From: Phytophthora hibernalis
Lineage: Eukaryota > Oomycota > Peronosporomycetes > Peronosporales > Peronosporaceae
DNA length: 64,000 bases
Reading direction: 5' to 3'
NCBI GenBank assembly: GCA_012656075.1
Contig: JAAKBF010000018.1
Coordinates: forward strand, 1 to 64,000
The notes beneath the pieces were generated by a model that was not told where the DNA came from, ran no database searches, and saw only the letters and a program-made list of their open reading frames with translations. Below are positions 11,525 to 23,008 of this stretch, piece after piece; positions within the stretch are counted from its first letter, which is position 1, and every line of letters starts with the position of its first letter. A program made the translations under genes and the position numbers.

Positions 11525-12484
11525 CTACGCTGCCTGCAACTTTGCACAACGAGCTTTGTTGTGTTTGCATCGATCTTGCCAGGCTGGGTCCATCTCGAAG
11601 GCGAATAAACGCGAACTCGCCTGGTTGATACGGGATTGCATCTGCTTCCAATTGTCAACTAGGTCACCAGCCGACGTGGGGTCATTGTCTTTCTTGCAAG
11701 CGGAAGAAGACTGGAATGCACACCGACGCTCGGCATTTGCTCGACGTCTGCTGCAGTAGGATGCCGAATATTCATAGTCCATATAGCGAGGATCAACGTC
11801 GAATGGTTGCATTCGAGGGATCTTCCTTGGCTTCTCCACGTCGGCAATGGTAGCATGGTGATGGCCGTCTCTTAGCTGGCGTGTTTCCGCCTTGGTGTTC
11901 TGGTGCGAAATACACGTACTCACTTGATGCGCAACGGCATCTTGGTTGCTAGTCGTGTTGGCTCTGTGGAGCACTTGGGACATTGTCGCAGCCACGTTCA
12001 CTGCCTCGGGCGTGAGGGCCGTGAGACGTGGGGTCCGGTACAACCGACTACTCCCAGTCCTCTGACTGTGTCTGTGAGCAGCAAACTCCAAGCGATCACT
12101 CACGTATGCGTCAAAATGGGACGATACCAATTCACTGAAAGGGAACGTCGTCGTTTGGACAACACGAACAGAGTGAGTTGAGTGGTTATCAACAGACGAA
12201 AATGTCCACACCGCCCGAGTGCGCTGCAGTCGAAGCTCGGGAGGTGCATGGTAGCAAGACGAGACTGCTAGGACGAGTGATATGTGAACACCGTGAGACT
12301 CGGTGACAAATTTCACACGGCAAGTCTGGGTGTATGGGTCAACACGCGGGGCGTGCAAGACGCCCCACTCATCGTCATCGTCTGCGGAGTCTTCTTCATC
12401 AAGCTCAGAGATGAATGACGGGGAATCTGCCCATGAACGATTTGAGTAAAACAGGCTACGTACTCCGGTCGAGAAAGGGTGCAT
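11525..12484 (-). CDS. uncharacterised oomycete protein
   Basis: A 319-codon open frame with a natural composition: an acidic N-terminal patch (ELDEEDSADDDDEWG, residues ~27-41), a beta-rich middle (RVKFVTESHGVHISLVL) and a basic, Cys/Ser/Gln-rich end. No known domain, signal peptide or membrane segment is visible. A possible 5' exon beginning at 12549 ends in SFT|GTAAGA, and a CATGGGCAG acceptor lies 60 bases later, but the phases do not match, so I keep the ATG at 12484. The 3' end is convergent with the secreted-protein gene ending at 11385. Confidence 0.5.
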   Translation of the reverse strand: MHPFSTGVRSLFYSNRSWADSPSFISELDEEDSADDDDEWGVLHAPRVDPYTQTCRVKFVTESHGVHISLVLAVSSCYHAPPELRLQRTRAVWTFSSVDNHSTHSVRVVQTTTFPFSELVSSHFDAYVSDRLEFAAHRHSQRTGSSRLYRTPRLTALTPEAVNVAATMSQVLHRANTTSNQDAVAHQVSTCISHQNTKAETRQLRDGHHHATIADVEKPRKIPRMQPFDVDPRYMDYEYSASYCSRRRANAERRCAFQSSSACKKDNDPTSAGDLVDNWKQMQSRINQASSRLFAFEMDPAWQDRCKHNKARCAKLQAA

Positions 12485-13163
12485 CTTACCGTGAAGGACG
12501 TGTCCTCGCCTGAAACCAGGCAGAGGTGATGACGCAGAGCGTTCTGCACATGGTCATAATCTTAGACGACACCATGCCAGCGTTGTGGTAAAGGTTTCTG
12601 GGGTCCAGAGCAAATTGAAGAATGAATTCATGCGAAGACTATGTCTTAGGGGCATTGGCAAGGCAAATAAAACTGTCATCTCGTGTTGGGATCCGATCTT
12701 ATTTGTAAGTCCAGTGTTTCTGGAGACCACCAGGTGACCTCTACCTGTGGCTGGTATTTGCGTTAGAGTTTCTCTTGATGAAACTCGAAGATATCATGGT
12801 AAGCTTGGCCAAAACATCTGGGCCAGTTGCGTCCTTTCAGTATTATGTTTCACAGGCGTCGTTCCCCCATTCGCTGCCCATGGCATTTTCTCTCTTCTAC
12901 TTATTGGTGCGGCTTGAAACTAGGTCAGCCCTGACGTCAGGCCTATATCTACATGAATACCAATTGTTAAAATGATACCTTGTTTCTTTCATAGCGGTGG
13001 TCAAAAGGGCAAACTGTGTAGCCATCTGTCAGATGCACTCCGAAAACGAATACCCAAGCGTCACGATCGAAATGAAATTAATGTTAGCATTTTTAGAGTC
13101 CTGCAAACTGTGCTGCTGTTATGATGTTCTTCCATGCAAAGTTTGCAGAGTACTCTTTCGACT
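12485..13163. other. intergenic region
   Basis: No coding signal could be supported in this ~680-base stretch on either strand. Confidence 0.4.
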
Positions 13164-14265
13164 TCAAAATGCTGGTGACGAAGTTGCCGTACACCACTCC
13201 TCAAAAGCTGGGACACCCCTCCGTCCGGCTTTAGCACCATGGCGGGGAACTCTGTCCACGTTGGACTGCGTCATGCAGGCCACGCGCGCGAGCTCACTTT
13301 CGAGATGTGTGCCCAGCGGGCTCGCGAACAGCATGTGCTTGGGTGCGGGGTTGTTACAAGCGTCGCTGAGAGCTGTACTCTCCAGCTGCAGCTTGTCGTT
13401 GACCTTGATGAGACCTTGGGGTGTCACGAGGGTCTTGTCAAGGCTCTTGGTGAGCTCAGTTGTGGGTTGAAGCCACCGCAAAGCAGCTGCATATCCGACA
13501 CAAACTCTTTGCCAGTGTTGGTGCGCAGTGTGCGGCGCTCGAAGCTGTTGCCTGACAGGACGCAGCTCCGCGATCAGTTTCTCAGTTGTCGAACGCTTGA
13601 AGTTTTCTTGCGCTACTTCATCAGAACCGTGTATGCGTTGCCTGGCCATTGCCAGGTAGTCGTAGCCCTCTTAACAACTTGTTGCCCATCTTGACAACTT
13701 GTACACCACAGAGAAAAGGTTTGTGGTCGGGGGATGACAGGACGTTGTCGTCTGGCAGCAACTTCGGCTACTTGTGTCTCTGGGATCAGTCCATGGTGCG
13801 GTCGAATCGCCCAAACAATCTGTTCTCCACGATCGTCGCATCTAGAGCACAACGCAGAGGTTTAAGCCAAGTTCTGGTTACCAAGTATGAGTCGGCACGA
13901 GAGCTTATGTCAGCTCACACACGTTGATCAACGAAAACCAGCGTGCAAAAACAATGGCGCAAGTGCACAGGCCACATTGTGCGAATTTTACACCCCGCCA
14001 TCTTCCCAAATGGCTCGAGTGCGGCCTTCGTTGCGGTTGACTGTGGCACGACGAAACTCAAGAGCTGGACAATCTTCAACATAACGATGTCGTCCGCTGA
14101 AAACACACTCGTCAGTCTCGAGCACAGATACCCTCGGCCCGCGGCCGGTGAATTCTCACGTACATATATTTGCACCAGAAGCCCCGCTGTCTGCCTCCTA
14201 ACTACTGCGTTCCGGTATATCCAAAGAATAGAAGAGATTTTGGCACTTCGTCCGTGCAGTTCCAT
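13164..14265 (-). pseudogene. degenerate coding remnant, unknown family
   Basis: Three minus-strand open pieces (14265-13915, 13852-13613 and 13649-13164) lie end to end in different frames. The last, 161 codons, has the most protein-like composition: an alpha-helical charged stretch with ELTKSLDKTLVT and KVNDKLQLES. No domain is recognised, and the opposite strand also has open frames of similar length, so the strand itself is uncertain. It may be the remains of an accessory gene or transposon. Confidence 0.25.
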
Positions 14266-14527
14266 TTGCTGTTGTTCGGTCTGGTGAACCTTACTGCTCT
14301 AGAGGAGACTGGCATGGAGGCCTCATAGTGTACACATTCGGCCCTTGTTCGTGAATTTCAGGGCTTCTCACTGTTTTTTGTCGGACTCTGGTGCCGCTTG
14401 TACGTGGACTTCTCCGTCGTGCGTGGTCCATTTCGACGGTGTCGAGACTGGAGGGTGGGTCATTTTGCTGCGTGTTGTCTTGGTCGCTTACTTGATGAGC
14501 GTGTAGGTAGTTGTGCCTTCTATCCGT

Positions 14528-16238
14528 CTATTCGACCCGCGTCTCCGGGATCCTCTCGAAGCGCCGGTTGTTCGACGCGCTGCAGCTCATATTCTTGGGC
14601 GGTCCGATGTGGATGGAGCCGCGGTAGCTTCCTCCGGCGAAGCTGTTCTGCGGCATGCCCACTTGCGCCCTTCTCTCTCGCGCGCAGATGTAGTGGCCTG
14701 CCAGGCCGTCGGCTGGAATGAGGTACCCCAGCGTGACGGTGCGTCGCGGACCTTCGCGAACGGAAGGAAGACCTTGCACCGGCAGCACAGGGTCGATTTG
14801 GAAGTTCTCGTCGTTGGAGACGAGCACCAACTCGATGTTAAACATGCTGGCCACCGCGTACAACTCCGCAGTGGTCGCCTGCTCGTCCGGCGTGTCCCGG
14901 AACGTCTCGTATCGTTCGCGCACGTCCTCTTCGTCCTGCATGAGGAATCCCGAGAGCTCCTTGCTGTGGTCCAGCGCGTACTCCATGAGTTTGACGCGCA
15001 GAAACTGCGCGGCGGCCACCCTTCGAGGCGCCATCCCGTCCGCCGCGCCCACATTGACCACTGTCATACCTCCCGGGTAGTCGCGCAGACACTGAAGAGG
15101 GTACATCTCGTACACGATGCAGTGCAGCAAACAGGACCCGTCGGGGGCATCCCCACGCCCACAAGTCCCAATTGCACGAGTTGGTCCTCCATCTTGGCGC
15201 GCTGCATGTCCAGCTCTGGCGTGATAAGGTCGGGCGCCGTCATGGCCATCATAGACCCTCTCGAGACTGACGAAATGGAGGCTCGACCCGTCGTATCCGA
15301 GACATTGGACGATGCAGGGAACCAGCTGCCCCTAGACGATCCTGGACCCATGGAGCCTCCAAAGGAGCTACCAGCAAAGGATCCTCTGCTACTGCTAGCG
15401 AAACTCGCCCGAGAGCCCATCTGAGGCACCGTGTGTCTCGCAAAGCTCTGACTACCGACAAAGCCCGTGCCGGACCAGCGGTAGTCACTTGCGTTCGACG
15501 CAAAGGACGAGACCGTGGAGCTACTGGACACCGAGCGGAAATCGTCATCGTCATCTCCCATGACACTGGCCGTCGCTTGGACCACTGCAGGGGACGCCAA
15601 AATGGACGACGAGGGCCGCAGGTTGATATCCTGCTGGTCGTAGTCTGCGTTGGCACCGAATCCGGAGTTAAAACCCACGAAGCTCTTGAGTGTCTGACTG
15701 TTCACAGCCGACAGGTGGAAGGCCACGAGCTGCGGCTTGTGCGTGACGACGTTGACGTAGTTGTCGAGCTCTCTGGCTCTCGCTCCCAGGAACTCGGGGC
15801 TCTTGTCGGCCCGGAACAGCGCCTTGCGTCGGTACAAAGGCGGAACTTGACGCCCTTCATGAGAGCAGCACTACGCTTCCGCAACTGCTCGTCGAGCTTG
15901 CGGAAGGCCGAGAAACTGCGCCAGATGTGCCAGCTCGTACGCCCCGTAGCATGTGCACGGGACGAGTAGAAGGAGAGCTGCACGACCACCTTGAACTCGG
16001 CCTTCTTGCTGGAGAGGCGGTAGTCGTCCACCGAGACGGCGCACACGTAGTCGCCCTGGATGTCGTCGGGCGTCATGGTCAGGTACGCCATGCGGGAGGA
16101 AGGAGGGGGACTGGCACTGGGACTCGAAGCTCTGGCTTGACGACGATCGCAAGTCGGGGTTTCGAGACGACGCCACAAAACCAGCCAGGCGTTGTTCCTA
16201 CCTAACGGAGACTGGTACATTGTACCGCTCCGTACCAC
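14528..16238 (-). CDS. PX-OTU fusion: phosphoinositide-binding deubiquitinase (two one-base frame breaks)
   Basis: The likely start is the ATG at 16091, giving ~520 residues. A PX domain comes first (KKAEFKVVVQLSF, then WRSFSAFRKLDEQL, then YRRKALFRADKS). A Ser/Gly-rich linker of ~170 residues follows, then an OTU cysteine protease domain. The OTU active site is visible: the Asp-Gly-Ser-Cys block DGSCLLHC at the domain start and GHYI near its end supplying the His. PX domains bind phosphoinositides, and OTU enzymes cut ubiquitin chains, so the protein probably trims ubiquitin on endosomal membranes. The frame breaks at ~15840 (inside PX) and at a five-G run (15143-15147, just before the OTU Cys) look like sequence errors, because domain homology resumes without loss on both sides. 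It is divergent from the UBE3D gene. Confidence 0.75.
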
Positions 16239-16748
16239 GTCAAGTGGAGACTAGGGGATTCCCATACAAACACCAAGTGCGGAAATTTTGCTGATAATTT
16301 TGGCACTTGATAGCGGCGACCTTGGTATCAAGTTGGAGTATACGAGATGGATTGCCTTTTGATTGATAGAGTCATTTACGGCCGACGGGTTCTTCTTCAG
16401 TTACGCGGCTCGAGAGGAGAGGCGCACAGCCACTTGACACTTGGCCTCGTGTGGAGGATGGCTACGCTTTACCCTCTGCAATGCAGCTGCTTTCGTTGCG
16501 GGTGACAAGATCGTCCGTGACTCACTCGGACACGCTCAGCACCGCGATCTGATTGTGGCAACCTTGGGGGCAATGCCATTGCCGCAATGGAGACTTGCTT
16601 CGTTCCTCGAGCTGCAACCGCCAATGCAAATCTGAGTGTTCGGTACAGATAGTCAGCACCGTTTTCTATTTCAACGTAACGGAAAACTCAACAACTTCCT
16701 GGTAGTCACGAACTGGATCGGCTCAAAATGTAGCCATCTTCGAATCCG
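16239..16748. other. divergent promoter region between PX-OTU and UBE3D genes
   Basis: About 500 bases without a supported gene, lying between two divergent starts. I see no canonical initiator element that I would place with confidence. Confidence 0.4.
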
Positions 16749-18255
16749 ATGGAGACTGTCGAGGCCCAGAAGCTGCTCGCGGAGCTCCACGCGGCGCAGG
16801 AGGAGCACACGCGCGCACTCGCAGCCGCCAACCAAGTGCGTGATACACTAGACAACGCAAGGAAGGAGTATGAGGACGCGCGCGCCGTGGAGAAGGCTGG
16901 AGAGGACGAACTGAACAGGGCAGCAGAGGCTCTGGCTCTTGGACTGCAGAGTCTCGACGTGACTGCCAAGGAGGACGCGTTGATGCCCACAATTGCAGAC
17001 TCTTTGGTGGAATACCACGCCAACATTGGCTGCTACCAGTGCTATTTGTTCCTAGACAGCCACAAAAATGGCGAGAAGCAGGAGAAAGTGACATCGGAGC
17101 TGGACGTCAAGAAACTCAGCGTTCGAGTGGAATTCCCACGTGTTGAGCTCAGGTACAGGCTTAATGACAGTGCAGAGGACGATGCAATTGTCTGGTGCAC
17201 GGAGATCGAGCGGAACGTGGACGTCTCGCAGTGTGTGGTGGAAGAAAAGGGCGATCATTGGTACCTGAGGCTGCCGATCCGGCCGAGTGACAAGCAGCCG
17301 CTGGGCGGGTTCTCGTCCTTTACGCAGGTGTCTGCTGTCGAGCTCCGACCGGAGAGTTACGTCTCTGTCAGGTGTAGAGGGTGTGACGTGTTGCTGCTTG
17401 GTGGAGAGGAAAGCGCGGCTATTGAGAAGGTTTTGCCGCTACCGTCCGCCAACTGGATGGACATGTTCGACTTCTGGGGAGCTGGTATTGGCGCGTTTGA
17501 GCATATTCCAAGGGACGATATCCAAGCCCAACGACGGCGTGTACTTGTTGGCGAGTCGTATGTGCTTCTGCACGCTAGTGATTTATCGGATGAAACGACT
17601 GTGGCCGATCGTGGGGACAAGGCGGCGGTCGCTCCTGGAGATAATGCGAAGGAAGAGCGCGAGTGGATGCCGTTGGCATGTACTGCGTGCTCACAGCGCG
17701 TCGGCTTGTGCAGCGTGGAGCAGCCGGATACTGTTCGTCTTCACAAACATTTGATCAGTGCTCATCCGCGCTTCGAAGCTGGTGAAGGAAACAAGCAAGA
17801 GCAACAGCTCCAGGAGGAGGACGTGTTCGGTAAGTACACCATCGACAGCATTCTCAGTGCCAAGCTGCTGGAGATGGCGGATTCAGACGGTATTTTCCGG
17901 TTCATCTTGACGTCGTCAGGTGGAAAGCACGATCATGACCTACATTGTGGTACGGAAAGCAGAGCTTATCCTCCTGATACAGCTTCACCCGCTGAAGCGG
18001 AACTGCAACTGCAGCTATTGAGCTGGGAAACGATGATCAAGCGACAAGGCTCCAACAAGTTTAGTCGCGTGCTGAAGGTGCTGTACGCTCCTCGTCAACC
18101 GATGCCAGTAGTACCTGGTCTTTTACCTTCGCAGGAAGTAGCACTGCCACCAGCAATGTGTCTGGCCATCGCCCACCGCCTTGAAGATAGCTCCACGCTG
18201 CTGCCATCTCGCTGCGCGCATTCAACCGATGCACGTTGGCTACCTCTTCGCTTAA
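16749..18255 (+). CDS. UBE3D-like protein (HECT_2 family, E2-binding E3 ligase)
   Basis: The ATG at 16749 opens a reading frame of ~500 residues. Residues 1-80 form a coiled coil. The rest follows the HECT_2/UBE3D layout: strand-rich N-terminal half, a CRGC pair, WMDMFDFWGAG, the segment RRVLVGESYVLLH, a second Cys pair CTAC, and LHKHLIS. The family binds ubiquitin-loaded E2 and acts as an atypical ubiquitin ligase. The open frame as read continues into the antisense of the next gene. A shift to the +1 frame at about 18210 gives the expected hydrophobic C-terminus ending HVGYLFA, with a stop at 18253-18255. I take this as the true end, 105 bases short of the convergent DOHH stop. The frame break is a probable sequencing error. 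Confidence 0.75.
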
Positions 18256-18359
18256 GGAACCGCAGCATTAAATACAAGACGTCAGATCCAATAGCAAATG
18301 CAAAAACTAACTGTATAATTCCTACACGTCCAAGACGCAATCTGCCTTCCAGCACGCAA

Positions 18360-19313
18360 TTACTTGGCGGGCGCCCAGTAGTCCATGATGTCCAGTGCCA
18401 CCTCGCAGCTCTCCCTCACAACCTGGACGTCGTCCTTGAGGTACTGCTTGAGAATGTCCTCGCAATCGGTCGTGCCAATAGCTCCCAGTGCCTCGGCCGC
18501 CTCGTGACGCACCATGCGGTGCTCACTGTCGTCCAGCAGCACCTTCTTGAGTGCCGGTACAAGCACGGGGTTCTCCATTTGGCCCATCACGTACGCCACT
18601 TCGTGCTTGAAGAGCGCGTTCGGGTCACTGAAGGCCTCGGCCAAAGCCAACGCCGCCTCCTCCGTGTTGCGGTTGCGCAGCGAGAACATAGCACGGTACT
18701 TGGCAAACATGTCGCCGTCATGGTCCAGCAGCACTTTACGCAGCTCTGAGGTGGCCACGTCCTTCTCAGCAGCGGGTGCCGGGTCCTCGGACAGGTACGG
18801 GTTGCGGTCCACCTCTCCTTCAGCGACTTGACCCTGAGCCTTGGCTAATTTGTATTTAACCAGGTCCACGGCCAATTTGCACGTGTCTGAGACCTCGGGC
18901 GCCGGATCAGCACAGAACTTCTCGAGGATGGGCAGCGACTGGGCCGCGCCGATGGCTCCCAGCGCCTCCGCCGCCTCGTGACGCACCATTCCGTCGTCGT
19001 TCTCGTCCGCCAGCACTTGGTGCAGCGTGTCGCAGGCCTCCTCCATCTGAAACTGCCCGATGACGTAGGCCAGTTCGTGGCGCATGAGCTCCGAGTCCTC
19101 GAGGTTCAGCAACGCCTGCAGCAAGACCTGCAGGTCCTCGAGGCCGCCGCGCGACCGCAGGTAGAAGATGGCGCGCGTACGCTTGCCCACGGGCTCCGAC
19201 ACGTCCAGCAGCGCGTCACGCAGCCGCTCGAAACTCGGCGTCGAGTCGGGCGTCGGCTGGGACGCGATGGTCTCGGTCACGGACGAGTTCGACGGCATCG
19301 GTTCTTGGTGCAC
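18360..19313 (-). CDS. DOHH: deoxyhypusine hydroxylase
   Basis: An intact frame of 317 residues, close to the ~300 usual for the family. It is made of HEAT-like helical repeats in two halves, each carrying two His-Glu iron-binding motifs: RHELAYVIGQ and RHEAAEALGAIG in the first half, KHEVAYVMGQ and RHEAAEALGAIG in the second. DOHH uses a di-iron centre to hydroxylate deoxyhypusine on eIF5A, the last step of hypusine formation, in the cytosol. The start may be the ATG at 19313 or the second Met five residues in. It is convergent with the UBE3D-like gene and divergent from SmD3. Confidence 0.95.
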   Translation of the reverse strand: MHQEPMPSNSSVTETIASQPTPDSTPSFERLRDALLDVSEPVGKRTRAIFYLRSRGGLEDLQVLLQALLNLEDSELMRHELAYVIGQFQMEEACDTLHQVLADENDDGMVRHEAAEALGAIGAAQSLPILEKFCADPAPEVSDTCKLAVDLVKYKLAKAQGQVAEGEVDRNPYLSEDPAPAAEKDVATSELRKVLLDHDGDMFAKYRAMFSLRNRNTEEAALALAEAFSDPNALFKHEVAYVMGQMENPVLVPALKKVLLDDSEHRMVRHEAAEALGAIGTTDCEDILKQYLKDDVQVVRESCEVALDIMDYWAPAK

Positions 19314-19603
19314 TGCAAGTCTGAAATGGACTGGCTGACACTGCCAGTCAAAGTAAAGAAATGCGGTAAGTTTAAGAAAATGTAAGCAGCGATCTTTAGT
19401 TAATGTGTCGTGCCCTCAGCCAATGAGAGTGGCCACTTCCGCAACATAAGTTTTTTTTGCAAAGCTTACGCAACATAAAGGTCCAACCAAACATTAACCG
19501 ATATGATTAATAACGTCACTATCACTTCCCTCACTTGTGTGACCCATTTTTAACAGTGCCGAAAATCCCTTCGCTCCAGCACCAGCCGCCGATACATCCA
19601 GCC

Positions 19604-19950
19604 ATGTCCAAGACCGTGGGGTGCCCATCTCGCTACTGCACGAAGGTGAGGGCCGCACCGTGACCGTGGAGCTCAAGAACGGCGAAGTGTACCGCGGCCA
19701 CCTGGCGGAGAGCGAAGACAGCATGAACTGCCAGCTCAGCGATGTGGTGCTGACGCAACGTGACGGCCAGAAGGCCAAACTGGAGCTCGTGTACGTGCGC
19801 GGGTCGCAGATCAAGCTCGTGATCCTTCCGGACATCCTCAAGAACTCGCCGCTGCTGGGCAAAGTGCAGGCTCTGAGCAAGAAGAGCGAAGAGAAGAAGA
19901 AGAAGAGCAGCAACAAGCCTAAGGGCCGACGTCCAGGCCCCCGCAAGTAG
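19604..19950 (+). CDS. SNRPD3: small nuclear ribonucleoprotein SmD3
   Basis: The Sm fold is evident: PISLLHEGEGRTVTVE and LKNGEVYRG (Sm1), then VRGSQIKLVILPD (Sm2), and a basic Lys/Arg/Gly-rich tail ending RRPGPRK. SmD3 is part of the heptameric Sm ring on spliceosomal snRNAs. The canonical N-terminus starts at the ATG at 19604 (MSKTV), but a four-G run (19618-19621) is one base short, so it is out of frame with the rest. SmD3 is essential in eukaryotes, so this is most simply an assembly error rather than a dead gene. Confidence 0.92.
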
Positions 19951-20080
19951 AGCCGTCTCCAGTCTCTACTGAGAGCAAATGACCTTGCAAGACGTGACTT
20001 TTTGTATTACTGTTGATAGTTTTCTGCCTCAAAACGGCCACAAGACTACAATGGTGGGGTCTAACTGACAGTCTTGGTGT

Positions 20081-20519
20081 TTAGAGACAACAGAGTGGCA
20101 GTAGCAGTGCAGGAGGCAGTAGACACAGAGCTACAGGCAGTGACAGACCGCACGTGCAGACGCTGATCAAGCAGCAGATGAAGATGAGGATCCACAACAT
20201 GATGGAGAAGCCGAAGCAGCCGCCGCGCAGTCGTCGAGACAGCTCCAGCGTCGCGTGGTTCTGGATGCCGTAGTCTGTGAGCGACCGTGACGCACGTAGT
20301 GGCACGCCTCCGTAGTTCAGGTACTGGTCGGAGCGACTGCTCGGCTGCTGCTTGGATTCCACGAGCGATAGAAGTTCACACACTTTGGCTTGAGGGTCGG
20401 CCACCGCTACAGTGAGCGTACGACCTGCATCCTGCACACGTCACAGACGGACGTTGTTAGAATTGGCGGGCAGAAGGAAGAGATGCTACTCAACGCACCG
20501 AACGGATAAAGAGCTGCAT
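20081..20519 (-). CDS. ubiquitin-like protein with hydrophobic C-terminal tail
   Basis: Two exons: 20519-20499 (MQLFIRS) and 20431-20081, joined across a 67-bp intron with GTGCGT donor, CTAAC branch site and GTGCAG acceptor. The product is ~123 residues. Residues 1-78 resemble ubiquitin along their whole length, including GRTLTV, the NYGGVPL turn, SLTDYGIQNHATLEL and RRLRGG at the place of ubiquitin's C-terminus. Instead of ending there, the chain runs on for 45 residues that are strongly hydrophobic and Cys-rich, with one or two membrane segments (CFGFSIMLWILIFICC). It is therefore either an anchored ubiquitin-fold protein or a precursor that a protease could cut after Gly-Gly. No expression evidence is available. 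It is convergent with SmD3. Confidence 0.75.
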
Positions 20520-20749
20520 CTTGGGCTATTGAGAGGTTGGGACGCCAAGTGAGACTTTGACGTTGAATTGGCGACTTGCCAGTTTTGGCGTGGCGTCACT
20601 CTTTGTGATTAGTGACGCCAGGAAATGTAGCGGTTAATGTTTGTTAGATCTGCTGAGACACCAGTTTTTAACGGTTAGTATTTGCTAGACAGATTATGTT
20701 GCGCGAAGAAGTTAAAGTTGATATGTTGCGGCAAAGGGCAAGTGTGTTG

Positions 20750-22806
20750 TTATAATAGCCTTGGAGAGTGCGTGCTGGCACCTACAAGACATTCGTGCCG
20801 ACGTTGGAGAAGTTGTTGGGTGAAGATTGTCAACGTCTCTCGCTCTCGTTTGAGAGCTTCTCGGATACGTCGTACGGGTACGCGAGATTCATCGACAAGT
20901 TGGGTGAGCTCAGGAAGTTCCTCTTTGCTGTCTTCTTCGTCCTCCCCTTCATCACCGTCTTCTGTTTTGCTCGCTACTTCAGCATCTAGGCTGTAGTTAT
21001 CAGCTTTTGAAACCACAGAACTGCTCGACGTCCCCGATGTTTTCCAAACATTGTGTCGGATCCCGCCGTGCAGACGTCGTGACATGATTTGCCGTTGCCA
21101 GGAAAGCGTCTTGGTCCAAATAAGGTCGGCTCTCCTTTCCATTTCTCGCTCTTCCTCGTCACTGGCACAACAAAGTGACAGAGCCGTCGCTAAACAACCA
21201 CCATTCGAGACCACAGCCTTGTCATCTGAAAGTTTCGTGGCGGTAGTGTCGTCAAAATCACGTAGTGTGCTGCAGATGATCTCTACCGGCTCACCTTGTT
21301 GCACGCGCATTGCTCTCATCGTACCAAGAATGAATCGAGCATCTACCGCGTCGCGGATTTGCCAGTCGTACGACGAAAACAAGCGATTCACGTGCTTGAT
21401 ATCACACAAAGGGAACTCTCTGGTGACGAGTAGCGTGAATTGAGCGCGCGAGAGCATGCACGTTCCGAGTGCATTGAGCGCACACAGCTCCCTAGATAAG
21501 GCGAATAATTTCTCCATATCTTGAAGCACTGGTCTTCGACAAGGCGTTCGTCGCATAGCGTCAAGCAACATTGAAAATGACCGCCAACGCAGCTTAAACC
21601 GCTGGTTCTTCAAGTCGCTGGACTCTTTGCTGCGTTGTTTTTCAGGTGAATATCCTGGTGTTTGAACTATGGCCGAAACTTGGGTACGTCGATGGCGAAG
21701 AAGCGGGTCCTCTTTTGTTGTGTTCGATGTGCTGCGAGCTCAGAGGACGGTACAAAATGAATCGTTCGGTTTTGCCACTCGGCGAGATCTCGCTGGTTTT
21801 GCAAGTGTTCGTTCCGTTCGACCTGCACTTCTCGTTTATAGGTACTTCGAAGCTTTTGGTTTGCCTTTTGCTGTAAACTAGCTTTTGTCTCCGTGTGCGT
21901 TTGACAGCGTTCCACTCGATTGGAGCTCTGATCATCAATTGAGTCTGGAACTTCGACAGAAACTGCGATTGGAGACGAAGGACAACGCGTCATCGTGACT
22001 CGTAAGTTGGAACCGGTCGGGTGAAAAGCTTCAGGTGGCCACAATGAAGGTGAACCGCTCAATCCTGACGCAAATGTATCAACGTATGCAACCAGAGGAG
22101 TAGGTGATAGCGGTTCCAATACTTCTTGAGATCGCCACCCATGCGACAACTTTGCTGTGCCTCGGGCACCATACCGACGAAGTTTGGCATCAAGCGTGAC
22201 GCCCGGTGGTATTTGCTCTTTCAACGTTGCTGCAGTACAGCCGTACCAAGGTTTTACTGGTTTTACAGGTGATGTCACCGTTGAGATAGGAGAGACTGAG
22301 GACACTCCACCCCAACTCACACTCGACTTGATGGGCGATGCCAGCACTAATCGACACTGCGATAATGTATCGTCCTCGCTTTCATCGCTCTCGTTAGCCT
22401 CTCCGATCACACTTGCTGCATAGTCCGACCCCACTCTTGACCTTGCACGTCCAATGGATGACTCGGAGTCTCGTTTAACCTTCACCTCTTTGCACCGCTG
22501 AATTGAGGCATCTCGTTTAGCTCGAGAGTGAAGAAATTTGCTGTCCGTCGACGTTGTGTACAGAGATGCCAATTGACGGGACCGCTGCAGTGCACGCCCA
22601 CGCGTTTCGGGGTCTCCTTCAAGCTCTTGAAGAGCTTCTTCTTCAGCATCTTGCAGTGCTCCTCTCAAAATATGTTCCACTCGTTCGTTCACAGTCTCTT
22701 TTCGTCGTCTCCGGGCAGCACCCATAGCCAGTGGGTCAATGGGGCGCGTTCCTGAGAATTTGGCCCGTGAATGTTGGATCGAACTCATGGCGAACGTAGA
22801 TGCCAT
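20750..22806 (-). CDS. uncharacterised protein with degenerate EF-hand-like region
   Basis: Two long frames (22884-21667 and 21613-20750) form one protein of ~680 residues. Protein-like sequence continues across the gap in the second frame from about 21715, beside a four-T run, so the break looks like a one-base error. I prefer the Met at 22806 to the first Met at 22884, because what follows is conserved-looking. The N-terminal half is basic and Ser-rich with a helical Glu/Arg segment (NERVEHILRGALQDAEEE). The C-terminal half has paired helices resembling degenerate EF-hands (LFSSYDWQIRDAVDARF, then RAMRVQQGEP), followed by an acidic stretch. It resembles oomycete axonemal or calcium-binding-type proteins, but no function can be assigned. 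Confidence 0.55.
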
Positions 22807-23008
22807 CGTTCGAGGTTCGAAAATGATGGAGAAGGTCAACAACTCTATTTGGAGACCACGCCAATATATAGCACTTTGCATCAATCACTTCGGGAATACA
22901 CGAAGTGAAGCAAAGTGATGAATACTTCAAAATATTGGCGTAGACTCATTTACGGAAATGATTTCTGGTAAGAAGATGCGTCGGCAAGAGAAGAAGCGAG
23001 AAAAGAAA

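Noticed and set aside
12484..12549. Upstream exon for the 11.5-kb gene
   Set aside because: Splice sites exist but the phases do not join the frames.
14513..15424. 303-codon plus-strand open frame
   Set aside because: Antisense to the OTU domain and linker, which carry catalytic motifs.
18256..18749. C-terminal ~165 codons of the long plus-strand frame that begins at 16749
   Set aside because: They are antisense to the conserved DOHH gene; the expected UBE3D end lies at 18255 in the next frame.
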